DNA of 64,000 nt from Shimia_B sp039815465. Lineage in GTDB: Bacteria > Pseudomonadota > Alphaproteobacteria > Rhodobacterales > Rhodobacteraceae. This document shows positions 42,381 through 51,833 of this stretch, in pieces. Each line of letters starts with the position of its first letter. Positions within the stretch are counted from its first letter, which is position 1. The translations under genes were made by a program, and so were the position numbers. The notes beneath the pieces are model-generated. The model made no database searches. It was given only the letters and a program-made list of their open reading frames with translations, and was not told the DNA's origin. The stretch is from positions 1 to 64,000 of the forward strand of contig JBCBZG010000015.1 in the NCBI GenBank assembly GCA_039815465.1, in the 5' to 3' direction.

Positions 42381-43406
42381 TTACATGGCTTCTTCTGCGT
42401 TGATCATGGACTGCGTCATGGACAGTTCTGGATCGGATACGAGGCCGTAGGCCGCCAGCGGGCCAGCAGGACCTGCGATTTCGTCAGCCATAAAGAACTG
42501 TGCGTATTCCTTGAGGCCCGGGATCACACCGATATGCGCCGCTTTGATGTAGAAGTAGAGCGGGCGGGACACAGGGTATTCGCCGGTTGCGATCGTCTCC
42601 GTAGACGGAGCGATGCCGGACATGGTCGCCACTTTCAGCTTGTCGGTGTTGTTCTCGTAAAACGCGAGACCGAACACGCCGATGCCGTTGGCGTTGGCGT
42701 CGATGCGCGCGAGCGTTTCGGTGTAGTCACCGTCGATGTCCACGGACTTACCGTCGGTCCGCACCTCAAGGCACGCGTCCTCTGCGTCATCTTCGGACAT
42801 GCCGCCTGCGATCATGGCTTCCATGGCGCCGGTGGCTTCACAGCCTGCTGCGATCACCTTTTCTTCGAACACTTCGCGGGTGCCGTGCTTGGTGCCCGGG
42901 ATAAAGGCCAGGATGTCCGCGGAGGGCAGGTCAGCGTTGAAGTCGGACCACTGCGTGTGTGGGTTGTCGACGAGTGCACCGTCCACCATCACCTTTGGCG
43001 CGAGAGCGTTAAAGATGTCGGATGGCGTGAAGGCTGTGTAGGCCGGGCCGTCGATCTGCGAGGCGAAGACGATCCCGTCGTAGCCGATGCGCACTTCGAT
43101 GATGTCGGTCACGCCCGCTTCGGCGCAAGCGGCGATCTCACGGTCGCGGATTTTGCGGGACGCGTTGGCGATGTCGATGGTGTTGGTGCCCACGCCTTCG
43201 CAGAAGCGCTTGAGGCCGGAGGACGACCCGCCGGATTCAACAACAGGGGTTGGGAAGTCGGTGTTCTCACCAAAGGCCTCGGCGACGATGGACGCGTAGG
43301 GAAGCACCGTGGAGGAGCCTGCAACCTGGACGTTGTCGCGTGCCTGGGCGGCACCCGCCACTGCGGCGATGGCAATGGCCGAAGCCGTCATTTTTGTGAA
43401 AGACAT
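42381..43406 (-). CDS. pstS: phosphate-binding protein PstS
   Basis: Periplasmic phosphate receptor of 341 residues. Signal peptide ends at AGAAQA. Phosphate-loop motifs: VAGSSTVLPYA (about 27-37), VESGGSSSGLKRFCEG (about 57-72), NASRKI and PGTKHGTREVFEEKV. First gene after phoR and preceded by a Pho box. Confidence 0.95.
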   Translation of the reverse strand: MSFTKMTASAIAIAAVAGAAQARDNVQVAGSSTVLPYASIVAEAFGENTDFPTPVVESGGSSSGLKRFCEGVGTNTIDIANASRKIRDREIAACAEAGVTDIIEVRIGYDGIVFASQIDGPAYTAFTPSDIFNALAPKVMVDGALVDNPHTQWSDFNADLPSADILAFIPGTKHGTREVFEEKVIAAGCEATGAMEAMIAGGMSEDDAEDACLEVRTDGKSVDIDGDYTETLARIDANANGIGVFGLAFYENNTDKLKVATMSGIAPSTETIATGEYPVSRPLYFYIKAAHIGVIPGLKEYAQFFMADEIAGPAGPLAAYGLVSDPELSMTQSMINAEEAM

Positions 43407-43523
43407 GTCTTGTTCCTTGATCGTGTCTACCTGTTAGGCGCTCCGGGTGAGCTCAGCACTCTGGTTACTGAGTGGTCCCCCCGAACCAATCCTTGGCGCG
43501 CTGGTAGAGCCGCTATGCATCCC

Positions 43524-43556
43524 TTTTGTAAAGTTTTTGTAACGGTTTTGTGACAG
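43524..43556 (-). promoter_or_regulatory. Pho box of three 11-base repeats upstream of pstS
   Basis: On the minus strand three tandem units read CTGTCACAAAA, CCGTTACAAAA and ACTTTACAAAA (43556 down to 43524), matching the PhoB-binding pattern CTGTCAT plus AT-rich spacer with 11-base spacing. Lies between phoR and pstS, about 120-150 bases before the pstS start. Confidence 0.85.
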
Positions 43557-43593
43557 AGCTTAGGGGCGGTCAGGAAAGCCGGACCCCCTTTCC

Positions 43594-44640
43594 CTAACCC
43601 TTTTCAATTATTGGCAAAATAACCGAAAAGGTTGATCCAACGCCGAGCTCGGAACTGATCCGAAAACGACCCCTATGGCGGCCGACGATGTGCTTTACGA
43701 TGGCCAATCCGAGCCCAGTGCCGCCCTGAGCGCGGGATCGGTGGGAATCAACCCGGTAGAATCGCTCTGTTAGGCGCGGCACGTGATGCGCTTCGATGCC
43801 GTCACCATCGTCTATGATGTCGATGGTCACGGCTGGACCACGAAATGTGGGCTCGCGGCTGGTGCGCGTGGCGCGCACGTCCACACGGCTCGCGCCGTAT
43901 TTGATTGCGTTTTCGACCAGGTTGCGGAACACCTGCACCAACTGGTCCGGGTCGCCCGCAACCCAGACGCGGTCAGTGAGCCCTTCAAAGTTCAGCTCAA
44001 CCTGCCTTTGGGCGCTGGCGCTGTTCATCAGCTCTTGGGTTTCTTGCAGCACTGCTACCACATCGACGGGCGTATCGGGGCGCACGCGCGCCTCCCCCTC
44101 GACCCGGCTCAGCGACAGCAGGTCCTCGACCAAGCGGTTCATACGCTCCGCCTCCGCGCCCATCATGGCCAGAAAGCTTTCCATCGCCGCGGGATCATTG
44201 CGGGCTGGCCCGCGGAGCGTTTCGATGAACCCGATGAGCGACGTCAGCGGCGTGCGGAGCTCATGGCTCACATTGGCGACAAAGTCCCGGCGCATCTGCC
44301 CGACGCCTTCGGCGCCCGACACATCCTCGAATACTACGAGCGTCGCGGCGTGGTGTTGGCCCCCAAGGGGCGCGATGTTGAGCCGGTAGCGCACCGCCAG
44401 ATCACCCGCGTAGGACATGTGAAATGCCTCTCGCTGGGCACGGTCGCGGATGCTGCTTTCGATGGCGTCGATGGGCCCCGGCTGCCTCAAGATCGTCGTG
44501 TAATGCGCCCCACGCCCGTCATGGGCCATGAGGTCGCGCGCGAGCTGGTTCATCGACAAAATGCGCTTGCCCGCCCCGATAATCAAAGCGGGTAAGCGCA
44601 GCGCCTCGATGACGGCGTTATAGGTGTCGATTCTATCCAC
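43594..44640 (-). CDS. phoR: phosphate regulon sensor histidine kinase PhoR
   Basis: Kinase of 348 residues. A PAS-like domain (about 10-110) precedes the dimerisation/phosphoacceptor motif VANVSHELRTPLTSLIGFIE (His about 125) and an HATPase domain with NLVENAIKYG, DDGDGI and GGTGLGLAIVKHIV. No membrane helix is seen, unlike E. coli PhoR but like some alphaproteobacterial versions, so it probably senses through PhoU and Pst in the cytoplasm. Confidence 0.93.
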   Translation of the reverse strand: MDRIDTYNAVIEALRLPALIIGAGKRILSMNQLARDLMAHDGRGAHYTTILRQPGPIDAIESSIRDRAQREAFHMSYAGDLAVRYRLNIAPLGGQHHAATLVVFEDVSGAEGVGQMRRDFVANVSHELRTPLTSLIGFIETLRGPARNDPAAMESFLAMMGAEAERMNRLVEDLLSLSRVEGEARVRPDTPVDVVAVLQETQELMNSASAQRQVELNFEGLTDRVWVAGDPDQLVQVFRNLVENAIKYGASRVDVRATRTSREPTFRGPAVTIDIIDDGDGIEAHHVPRLTERFYRVDSHRSRAQGGTGLGLAIVKHIVGRHRGRFRISSELGVGSTFSVILPIIEKG

Positions 44641-44774
44641 GCTTTACCCTTAGGCGGTTTGTGGTATAGTGAAAGCGGAGCGCAGAATTAAATTGCGTCC
44701 ACTCACTGGTCCGCAAATCCGGTGACCCCTCCAAAAAGGGGGGCGCACTCTGCCCCTCAGAAACGGGTATCACA

Positions 44775-45161
44775 ATGTTACCGTTTACCGATACCGCACG
44801 TCCGTTAGGGACGAATTCCGAACCCGACATCATCTGGGTCGGCAGCCGCGAGAGCTGTTATAAGCATGGCGGTGCGTTTCTTGACGAAAGCCAGGTCTGC
44901 GTGGTGAGCTTTGAGGACATGACGGCGAGCCTCATCGACCGCGTACGCCCGGCCCATATCTACAGCTGCCTGTTCGCGTCCGACTTTGATGGCACCGAGC
45001 TTGCGATTAGGCTTCAGAGCAGCGGGTTTCACGGGCACTACACTGCCATTGCGGAAGATGTCCCCGATCCGGAGGTGATCCTGCGCGATGTGCGCATGGC
45101 CGCGCCGACGCTGCATTTCGATCTGATTGTGACGACGGCGATCCCAGCGCGGCTCAACTAG
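44775..45161 (+). CDS. hypothetical protein, 128 aa
   Basis: Small soluble protein, divergent from phoR. It starts MLPFTDTARPLGTNSEPDII and contains HIYSCLFASDFDGTELAIRL, recalling a receiver-like or Rossmann-like alpha/beta layout, but the acidic pocket of a true receiver is not evident. No known family. Converges with the PLP-enzyme gene by eight bases. Confidence 0.7.
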   Translation: MLPFTDTARPLGTNSEPDIIWVGSRESCYKHGGAFLDESQVCVVSFEDMTASLIDRVRPAHIYSCLFASDFDGTELAIRLQSSGFHGHYTAIAEDVPDPEVILRDVRMAAPTLHFDLIVTTAIPARLN

Positions 45162-46302
45162 CGGCCGCAATCGCGGACCGCAGGGTTTGTGTTAGGGCCT
45201 CAAGCGGCTCAACGCCCACAGACAGTCGAAAGAAGCCTTCGGAGATGCCGAGCGCTTCCCGCTCGGCCGCGGGTAAGGCGCGGTGGCTTGATGTGGCCGG
45301 GTGCGAAATGGTCGTAGTGATGTCGCCCAGGGTGGGTGCAAGCGGCATATCGAGCGCCTCACTCAACCGGTTCGCCGCCTCGCGACCGCCGGCGATCTCA
45401 AAGGACAGCATGTGCCCGCCGCAATCGCCCAGCAGATTGTGGGCTCGGGCATAGTCTGGATGATCGTTTTGCGTAGGATAGAACACCCGCGTCACGCCGG
45501 GTGTGTCAGCCAGCGCCTTTGCCAGCCCTTTGGCGTTGGCGCAAACGCGCTCGAAGCGCAGGGGAAACGAAAGCAGCCCGCGTTCCGCCAGCCAGCAGTC
45601 AAACGGGGCAGCGGTAGTGCCCAGGGTGGCTCCTAACACCTCCAACCGCTCTGTCAGAGCCGGGTCGCGGCTCCCCACCCAGCCCAGCATGGCGTCTGAG
45701 TGCCCCGCGAGGATCTTGGTCACGGAGTGCAGGACGATATGAGCGCCGTGAACGAGCGGGCGATAGCCCAATGGCGTGGTGAAAGTGTTGTCCACGATGA
45801 GCGTGATGTCATGCGCCTCCGCGAGCTCGGCAAGCGCGGTCATATCGGCAATGCGGAGCGTGGGGTTTGCCACAACCTCCACCAAGATCGCTTTGGTGTC
45901 GGGCCGGATGGCCGCGCGCGCCGTGTCTGCGTCGGTCGGGTCGAAAAAACCGGTCTCGATGCCGAGGCGGGGAAGCTCCTCCGTCATCAGGCGCAAGGAG
46001 CGACCGTAGAGCTGGGTGGAGCCTATGGCGTGATCCCCGGCCTTGAGCACCGACAAAAGCGCGAGCGACACGGCGGCCATCCCGCTGCCTGTCATCACAC
46101 CGCCGCTGACGCCCTCCAACCGGTCGATCATCGCGCCGACGGAGACGGCATTTGGGTGCCCTTCGCGCGAGTAGGTGAAGCCGGGTGCGCCGTTATAAAT
46201 GTCGTCCAGCGCATCAGGTGTAGCTGATCCATAGACAACGGATTGATAGAGCGGTGTGACGAGAGGCGTGCCGCCAAAGGCACCCGGGCCTGGGCGCTTC
46301 AC
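45154..46302 (-). CDS. cystathionine gamma-synthase/beta-lyase family PLP enzyme
   Basis: Trans-sulfuration family enzyme of 382 residues. Blocks: PLYQSVVYGS, YSREGHPNAVSVGAMIDRLEG, TGSGMAAVSLALLS, the PLP Asp in LIVDNTFTTPLGYRPL, and the Schiff-base Lys in HSVTKILAGHSDAMLG (about 195). C-terminal SVGVEPLEALTQTL is typical. Could be a beta-lyase (MetC) or gamma-lyase; not decidable here. Overlaps the carbonic anhydrase gene by four bases. Confidence 0.88.
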   Translation of the reverse strand: MKRPGPGAFGGTPLVTPLYQSVVYGSATPDALDDIYNGAPGFTYSREGHPNAVSVGAMIDRLEGVSGGVMTGSGMAAVSLALLSVLKAGDHAIGSTQLYGRSLRLMTEELPRLGIETGFFDPTDADTARAAIRPDTKAILVEVVANPTLRIADMTALAELAEAHDITLIVDNTFTTPLGYRPLVHGAHIVLHSVTKILAGHSDAMLGWVGSRDPALTERLEVLGATLGTTAAPFDCWLAERGLLSFPLRFERVCANAKGLAKALADTPGVTRVFYPTQNDHPDYARAHNLLGDCGGHMLSFEIAGGREAANRLSEALDMPLAPTLGDITTTISHPATSSHRALPAAEREALGISEGFFRLSVGVEPLEALTQTLRSAIAAAS

Positions 46303-46826
46303 TGTGCCACCAGCCCGGCGCGGAAACGCCGCATGTTCAGTTGATAGCCTTCTGCCGACAGCGTCAGACCTTTGATCGCGGCCTCGTCAAGTTGCCGCAC
46401 GATCTTTCCCGGTGCGCCCATCACGAGGCTGCCGTCGGGAATGACTTTGCCCTCGGTAACGAGCGCGCAAGCACCGATGAGGCAGTTTTTCCCGATCTTG
46501 GCGCCGTTGAGCACCGTGGCCCCCATGCCGATCAGGCTGTTGTCCCCAATCTCGCAGCCATGAAGCATCGCCTTGTGCCCAATCGTGCAGTTCGCGCCGA
46601 TGGTCAGCGGGAAGCCCATATCCGTGTGGAGCACGCTGTTTTCTTGGATGTTCGTCCCCTGCCCTATGGTGATCGGCTCATTGTCCCCGCGCAGTGCGGC
46701 GCCGAACCAGATCCCAACGCCAGCGCCAATGATGACATTGCCCATCACGTGGGCCCCAGGCGCGATCCAGTAGTCGCCATCCTCTGGAAAAGTCGGGCTG
46801 ACCCCGTCGAGCGTATAGGTCGTCAT
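46299..46826 (-). CDS. gamma-carbonic anhydrase family protein
   Basis: Left-handed beta-helix protein of 175 residues made of hexapeptide repeats (for example VMGNVIIGAGVGIWFGAALR, then IGANCTIGHKAMLHGCEIGD). His residues in HTDMG, IGHKAMLHG match the zinc ligands of the YrdA/Cam family. Acts as a trimer; activity as an anhydrase is not proven for many members. Part of a leftward run with gmk (four-base overlap). Confidence 0.9.
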   Translation of the reverse strand: MTTYTLDGVSPTFPEDGDYWIAPGAHVMGNVIIGAGVGIWFGAALRGDNEPITIGQGTNIQENSVLHTDMGFPLTIGANCTIGHKAMLHGCEIGDNSLIGMGATVLNGAKIGKNCLIGACALVTEGKVIPDGSLVMGAPGKIVRQLDEAAIKGLTLSAEGYQLNMRRFRAGLVAQ

Positions 46827-47461
46827 GCTTGGTCCTCGAATTCGCGTTGCAGGCTGCGCGCGTGGTCTTGCAGGTCAGGTTGCTGCACCCGGGCCATGCG
46901 CGTGGCCTCGATAATGGTCTTGAGCCGCGCCTCTGTCGCGTCCAAATCGTCGTTGACGAGGACATAATCGTATTCGGACCAACGGCTGATCTCGTCCCAG
47001 CTTTTGCGCATGCGCTTGGCGATGACGGTCTCATCATCTTGGCCACGTCCTTCGAGCCTGCGACGCAGCTCTGCGATCGAGGGTGGTAGGATGAACACGC
47101 TCAGCACGTTTGGTCCCAGGACGGAGTTCTTGATTTGCTGCGCGCCCTGCCAGTCGATGTCGAACAGGACGTCCCGCCCAGCCTCCACCGCGTCTTGAAC
47201 GGGACCCAGGGGGGAGCCGTAGAAATTGCCGAACACATGGGCATGTTCGAGCATCTGCCGTTCTGCGACCATACGTTTGAACTCAGGTTCCGAGGTGAAG
47301 TGATAGTCTTGACCGTCAACCTCCCCCGGGCGCGGGGGGCGTGTCGTAGCAGACACCGAAAAGCTCAACGTTGGGTCCCAGCTGCGCAAACGTCGCGCGA
47401 GCGTGCTTTTCCCCGCGCCAGAGGGCGAGGACAGGATGATCAGAAGTCCGCGACGCGCCAT
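46823..47461 (-). CDS. gmk: guanylate kinase
   Basis: Phosphorylates GMP to GDP. 212 residues with P-loop SPSGAGKST (about 11-19), the GMP-binding stretch TTRPPRPGEVDGQDYHF, and FIDWQGA-like FDIDWQGAQQIK. Starts three bases after the yicC stop, a usual neighbourhood. Confidence 0.96.
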   Translation of the reverse strand: MARRGLLIILSSPSGAGKSTLARRLRSWDPTLSFSVSATTRPPRPGEVDGQDYHFTSEPEFKRMVAERQMLEHAHVFGNFYGSPLGPVQDAVEAGRDVLFDIDWQGAQQIKNSVLGPNVLSVFILPPSIAELRRRLEGRGQDDETVIAKRMRKSWDEISRWSEYDYVLVNDDLDATEARLKTIIEATRMARVQQPDLQDHARSLQREFEDQA

Positions 47462-47464
47462 GGC

Positions 47465-48349
47465 TCACTCCACATTCTGGATCTGTTCGCGCATCTGATC
47501 GATGGCGACTTTGAGGTCGAGCCCAAGCGCTGTCAGCGCGCTATCAGTAGACTTCGAACACAGCGTATTCGCTTCGCGGTTAAATTCCTGCATCAGAAAA
47601 TCGAATTTGCGCCCTACCGGCCCGTCTGCGGCGATAAGGTCGCGGGCCGCGGTTACATGGGCGCGGAGCCGGTCGATCTCTTCGGTGACGTCGGATTTGA
47701 TGGCGAGCAGCGCGAGTTCTTGGGCCAGGCGCGCCTCGTCAAGCTCAACCTCTTTCAGGACCCGTGCGAGCCCGGCCCGGAACGCCTCCTCCTGCGCCTG
47801 TGCCCTGTCGGGGAGGAGCGCTGCCGCGTCCTCGACCAGTGCGGCGACGGACGCGAGTTGCGCTAGGATGACCGATTGCAATGCCGCACCTTCGGCCGCG
47901 CGCATCTCAACAAAGGACGTGACCAGCGGGGCGATATCGGCCTTGACGGCCGCGGCGAGCTCCGGCCCACCATCGTCCTGACCGGCGGCGTCGTGCAGCG
48001 CTCTGAGCCCTAGGATGTCCACCGCCGTCGCAGGCGCGAGTGGGAGCGTGGCGTCTTGCGCAGCGGCCTCAATCTCTTTGATTTGGGCCATTACGGTCGC
48101 GAGCGCCGCTTGGCTCAGTGCCCCGCCTTGCCCCGCAACCCGCGTCACGCGGAGCGATGCCTGCGTGTTGCCGCGCGTTACCGCGCCTGTCACCGCGGCG
48201 CGCAGCGCAGGCTCCAGCCCTTCGATCCAGTCGGGAACCCGCACGCGCAGGTCGAGCCCTTTTCCGTTGACGCTGCGCAGCTCCCAGACCCAGGAAAACT
48301 CCCCCATGCTGCCCGATTGGGTGGCGTAAGCCGTCATTGACTGCGTCAT
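47465..48349 (-). CDS. yicC: YicC family endoribonuclease
   Basis: Protein of 294 residues from ATG 48349, giving the canonical MTQSMTAYATQSGSMGEFSW. Later ELRSVNGKGLDLRVRVP and the C-terminal DFLMQEFNREANTLCSKSTD (preceded here by RKF) are family signatures. YicC proteins are described as RNases. It heads a unit with gmk. Confidence 0.92.
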   Translation of the reverse strand: MTQSMTAYATQSGSMGEFSWVWELRSVNGKGLDLRVRVPDWIEGLEPALRAAVTGAVTRGNTQASLRVTRVAGQGGALSQAALATVMAQIKEIEAAAQDATLPLAPATAVDILGLRALHDAAGQDDGGPELAAAVKADIAPLVTSFVEMRAAEGAALQSVILAQLASVAALVEDAAALLPDRAQAQEEAFRAGLARVLKEVELDEARLAQELALLAIKSDVTEEIDRLRAHVTAARDLIAADGPVGRKFDFLMQEFNREANTLCSKSTDSALTALGLDLKVAIDQMREQIQNVE

Positions 48350-48541
48350 AGCTGTGCCTCTTTCCCAGCGATCTGACAGCGCGATACAAAAGCCGGCCCG
48401 CCACCTCAAGCCCTGCCTCGCGCTGGGGCCGCCTGCGCGGTGTTTACCTTTTTAGCCAAATCTTGTGCCAATTTGCCCCGAACCCAGGCAAAACAGTGGT
48501 GTGGGGCACGCAGGTGGTGTTGAGTAGGAGAGGACAGGTTC

Positions 48542-49222
48542 ATGGCGGACGACAACGCACGGATCACGAAGGTGGATTTCTCAAAAACCCAACGGTTTGA
48601 CGGCATCGCGGCGCTGGAAGCCTATTGGCAAGGTGTGCGCGGCAACCGGCTTGTGCCGCTGCGGTCTGACATTGACCCGCGCGGGATTGAAAGCGCGCTC
48701 GACTTTTCGTTCATTGTGGAGCGGGTGACCGCAGGTGTGATCCGCTTTCGGCTGGCAGGTTCGCAGCTCAATGAATTGATGGGGATGGATGTGCGTGGGA
48801 TGCCGATCACGTCATTTTTCGGCACAAACTCCCGCGCGGAAGTGCTTGAGGCGATCGAGGCGGTCTTTAGCGGCCCTGAAGTGCTAGAGATGAGCCTGGA
48901 AAGCGCTGCGGGCCCTGGAAAGCCTGCACTGCTCGGCCAAATGATCCTTTTGCCGCTCAAGAGCGATTTGGGCGAAGTGAGCCGCGCGGTGGGCTGTTTC
49001 CCGACGCGGGGCGCCATGGGCCGCGCGCCGCGCCGGTTCGAGATCGCGGGCGCAGTGCAGCGTCGGCCGCTTGACGATGGGCCAAAGCCCGTGATCACGC
49101 GCCGCCCTGCCCCGATCCCCACCCCAGTGGCGGGTTTTGCGGAGCCGAAGACCCCGTTTGAGGGGCCAAAACGCAGCGCCTCAGAGCGGCCATACCTAAA
49201 GCTTGTCCGCGACGACGACTAA
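48542..49222 (+). CDS. PAS-domain protein of Rhodobacterales type
   Basis: Protein of 226 residues with a single PAS_5-like domain (about 25-160): LEAYWQGVRGNRLVPLRSDI, then FIVERVTAGVIRFRLAGSQL and LMGMDVRGMPITSFF. The C-terminal third is Pro/Arg-rich and disordered. No output domain, so it may act through a partner. Monocistronic, ending in a strong terminator. Confidence 0.82.
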   Translation: MADDNARITKVDFSKTQRFDGIAALEAYWQGVRGNRLVPLRSDIDPRGIESALDFSFIVERVTAGVIRFRLAGSQLNELMGMDVRGMPITSFFGTNSRAEVLEAIEAVFSGPEVLEMSLESAAGPGKPALLGQMILLPLKSDLGEVSRAVGCFPTRGAMGRAPRRFEIAGAVQRRPLDDGPKPVITRRPAPIPTPVAGFAEPKTPFEGPKRSASERPYLKLVRDDD

Positions 49223-49227
49223 ACGAG

Positions 49228-49256
49228 AAAACCCCGGCGCATGGCCGGGGTTTTTT
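49228..49256 (+). terminator. rho-independent terminator after the PAS gene
   Basis: AAAACCCCGGC pairs with GCCGGGGTTTT around a short loop, followed by further T. Lies six bases after the stop and just before the convergent DAHP synthase end, so it may serve both. Confidence 0.88.
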
Positions 49257-49281
49257 GTTTGCCGCCAAACAGGTGCCGGTT

Positions 49282-50649
49282 CTAACCAGCCACCGCCTGC
49301 CGCGATTGTGCGGTTTGCCCCAGCTCTTCGGCCACTAGGAACGCGAGTTCCAGCGCTTGGGAGGCATTGAGGCGCGGATCGCAGGCCGTGTGGTAGCGGC
49401 TTGAGAGGTCCTCATCGGTCACGGCCCGCACGCCGCCGGTGCATTCGGTGACGTCTTTGCCGGTCATTTCGAAATGCACACCACCGGGGACGGTGCCCTC
49501 GGCGCGGTGGATGGCAAAGAACTCCTGCACCTCGCGCAGCACGCTCTCGAACGGCCGCGTTTTGTAGCCAGACGCGCTTTTGATCGTGTTGCCGTGCATC
49601 GGGTCACAAGACCAAACGACATTGGCCCCTTCGGCCTGAACGGTGCGGATCAGACGCGGCAGATTTTCCCCAACCTTGCCCGCGCCAAAGCGCGCAATCA
49701 GGGTCAACCGGCCTGCCTCGTTTTCGGGGTTCAGCTTTTCCATAAGGACTTTGAGATCGTCTTCCGTCGTGGTCGGGCCGCATTTCAGACCGATCGGGTT
49801 TTGAACACCCCGGCAGAATTCGACATGGGCGCCATCGGGCTGGCGGGTCCGGTCACCGATCCAGATCATGTGGCCGGAGCCCGCGATCCATTTCCCGGTG
49901 GTCGAATCCACCCGCGTCAGCGCCTCTTCATACTCCAGCAGGAGCGCCTCGTGAGAGGTGTAGAAATCGACGGTTGTGATGTCCTCGTTATGCTCGGTCG
50001 AAATCCCTGCGGCCTGCATAAAGTCGAGCGCGTCAGAAATATGGCCCGCCATGGCGCGGTACTTTTCCGCCTCGTCGCGGTCGGTGAAGCCCAGCGTCCA
50101 GCCGTGAACGGCATGAATATCCGCAAACCCACCCTTGGAGAACGCCCGCAGCAGGTTCAGCGTCGCGGAGGCTTGCGTGTAGGCCTGCAGCATCTTCTGC
50201 GGGTTCGGGATCCGTGCCTCAGCCGTAAAGGGCAGATCGTTGATGATGTCACCCCGGTAGCTTGGCAGCTCCTGCCCATCCTTGAGCTCAGTCGGGGCAG
50301 AACGCGGCTTGGCAAACTGGCCCGCCATACGGCCCACTTTCACCACCGGAACCTTTGCGCCGTAGGTCAGCACGATGGCCATCTGCAGCATCACCTTGAA
50401 CGTGTCGCGGATCAGATCGGCAGAGAACTCCCCAAAGCTTTCGGCGCAATCGCCACCCTGGAGCAAGAAGGCCTCGCCGCGTGACACAGCGCCAAGCTGC
50501 GCCTTGAGCGAGCGCGCCTCGCCCGCAAAAACGAGCGGTGGATACTGCGACAGCTGACCTTCGACCGCCGACAAGGCGGCGGCGTCGATATAGTCGGGCA
50601 TCTGAACCCGTGGCTTGTTGCGCCAATTCGTCTTTTGCCAGTCACTCAT
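49282..50649 (-). CDS. class II 3-deoxy-7-phosphoheptulonate synthase
   Basis: First shikimate-pathway enzyme (DAHP synthase, plant-like class II), 455 residues from ATG 50649. Blocks: MSDWQKTNWRNKPRVQMPDY, LLQGGDCAESF, RMAGQFAKPRSAP, VDFYTSHEALLLEYEEAL, GLKCGPTT, WSCDPMHGNTIKS and GGVHFEMTGKDVTECTGG. The upstream in-frame extension was left out because the family begins at this Met. Confidence 0.95.
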   Translation of the reverse strand: MSDWQKTNWRNKPRVQMPDYIDAAALSAVEGQLSQYPPLVFAGEARSLKAQLGAVSRGEAFLLQGGDCAESFGEFSADLIRDTFKVMLQMAIVLTYGAKVPVVKVGRMAGQFAKPRSAPTELKDGQELPSYRGDIINDLPFTAEARIPNPQKMLQAYTQASATLNLLRAFSKGGFADIHAVHGWTLGFTDRDEAEKYRAMAGHISDALDFMQAAGISTEHNEDITTVDFYTSHEALLLEYEEALTRVDSTTGKWIAGSGHMIWIGDRTRQPDGAHVEFCRGVQNPIGLKCGPTTTEDDLKVLMEKLNPENEAGRLTLIARFGAGKVGENLPRLIRTVQAEGANVVWSCDPMHGNTIKSASGYKTRPFESVLREVQEFFAIHRAEGTVPGGVHFEMTGKDVTECTGGVRAVTDEDLSSRYHTACDPRLNASQALELAFLVAEELGQTAQSRQAVAG

Positions 50650-50825
50650 CGCATGCGTCCCATTCACTGCGCTCGTTAGCGTTATCGGACCTCTCCTATA
50701 GCTTGGAGCCACCCAACAGGAAACAGGGGAAATCAGCGTGCAGGCATAAACATATGCTTAATCGCCTTGACGGGAGGCCCCGGACTTCGCAAGGGTCGTT
50801 GCACACGTAACCGCCAGGGTGCCTT

Positions 50826-51833
50826 ATGCCCAGCCAAGTGACCAAATTTCCGACCCGCGGGGACAGCGCTGAGCAACCCCGTAAGTTCGTGTTTGTGCTG
50901 CTCCATAACTTTACGATGCTGTGCTTTTCCTGCGCGCAGGAAAGCTTGCGGATCGCAAATCGGATGGCTGGCAAGCAGCTCTATTCGTGGGAGCTGATCG
51001 GCGAAGGCGGCGATAGCGTGAAGTGTTCCGCCGGGACGGAGTTTAAGCTCGACGCCGATCTCGGCGACGTGTCCCGCGATGACGTGGTGCTCGTGTGCGG
51101 CGGATTGGATGTGCAGGCTGCCACGTCAAAGCGGGTGCTCAATTGGCTCCGCCGGGAAGCACGACGCGGGCCGCTGATCGGGGGGCTCTGCACGGCTGGG
51201 TACGCGCTGGCAAAGGCCGGGCTGCTCGACGGGAAGCGCGCCACGATCCACTGGGAGAACCAGGACAGCTTTGCCGAAGAGTTTGACGAGGTTGAGCTGA
51301 CAAAGTCGGTTTTTGTGATCGATGGGAACCGGCTGACGACCGCGGGGGGGACCGCCTCCATCGACTTGATGCTCAAGATCATCGCTGACGACCACGGGGA
51401 GGAGCTCGCCAATGCGGTGGCTGATCAGTTGATCTACAGCTCCATCCGCACCGACCAAGACACGCAGCGCCTGTCGATCCCCACGCGTATTGGCGTGCGG
51501 CATCCAAAGCTCAGCCGCGTGATCCAGCAGATGGAACTGAATATCGAGGAGCCGATCAGCCCATCGATCCTTGCAAAAGACGTTGGCATGTCGACGCGGC
51601 AGTTGGAGCGGTTGTTCCGCCGTTACCTCAACCGGTCGCCAAAGCGCTACTACATGGAATTGCGCCTGCAAAAGGCGCGTAATCTGCTGATGCAGACCGA
51701 TATGAGCGTGATCAACGTGGCGCTCGCCTGCGGGTTTGCGTCACCATCGCATTTTTCGAAATGCTACCGCGCGCATTACAACACCACCCCTTACCGCGAA
51801 CGCGGCGCTCAGGCGGCGCGCCTCAGCGTCTAA
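50826..51833 (+). CDS. GlxA family AraC-type transcriptional regulator
   Basis: Protein of 335 residues with an N-terminal DJ-1/PfpI-like domain (about 18-200, including GGLCTAGYALAKAGLLDGKR) and a C-terminal AraC double helix-turn-helix (about 225-325: ILAKDVGMSTRQLERLFRRY and INVALACGFASPSHFSKCYR). Relatives control choline, carnitine, betaine or arginine use. The catalytic Cys of the DJ-1 domain appears as C in GGLCTAG, probably ligand sensing only. Lies away from the betaine cluster, target unknown. Confidence 0.88.
   Translation: MPSQVTKFPTRGDSAEQPRKFVFVLLHNFTMLCFSCAQESLRIANRMAGKQLYSWELIGEGGDSVKCSAGTEFKLDADLGDVSRDDVVLVCGGLDVQAATSKRVLNWLRREARRGPLIGGLCTAGYALAKAGLLDGKRATIHWENQDSFAEEFDEVELTKSVFVIDGNRLTTAGGTASIDLMLKIIADDHGEELANAVADQLIYSSIRTDQDTQRLSIPTRIGVRHPKLSRVIQQMELNIEEPISPSILAKDVGMSTRQLERLFRRYLNRSPKRYYMELRLQKARNLLMQTDMSVINVALACGFASPSHFSKCYRAHYNTTPYRERGAQAARLSV

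Noticed and set aside
49474..50484. Plus-strand open frame of 336 codons opposite the DAHP synthase gene
   Set aside because: Antisense artefact of high GC; no motif and no start context.
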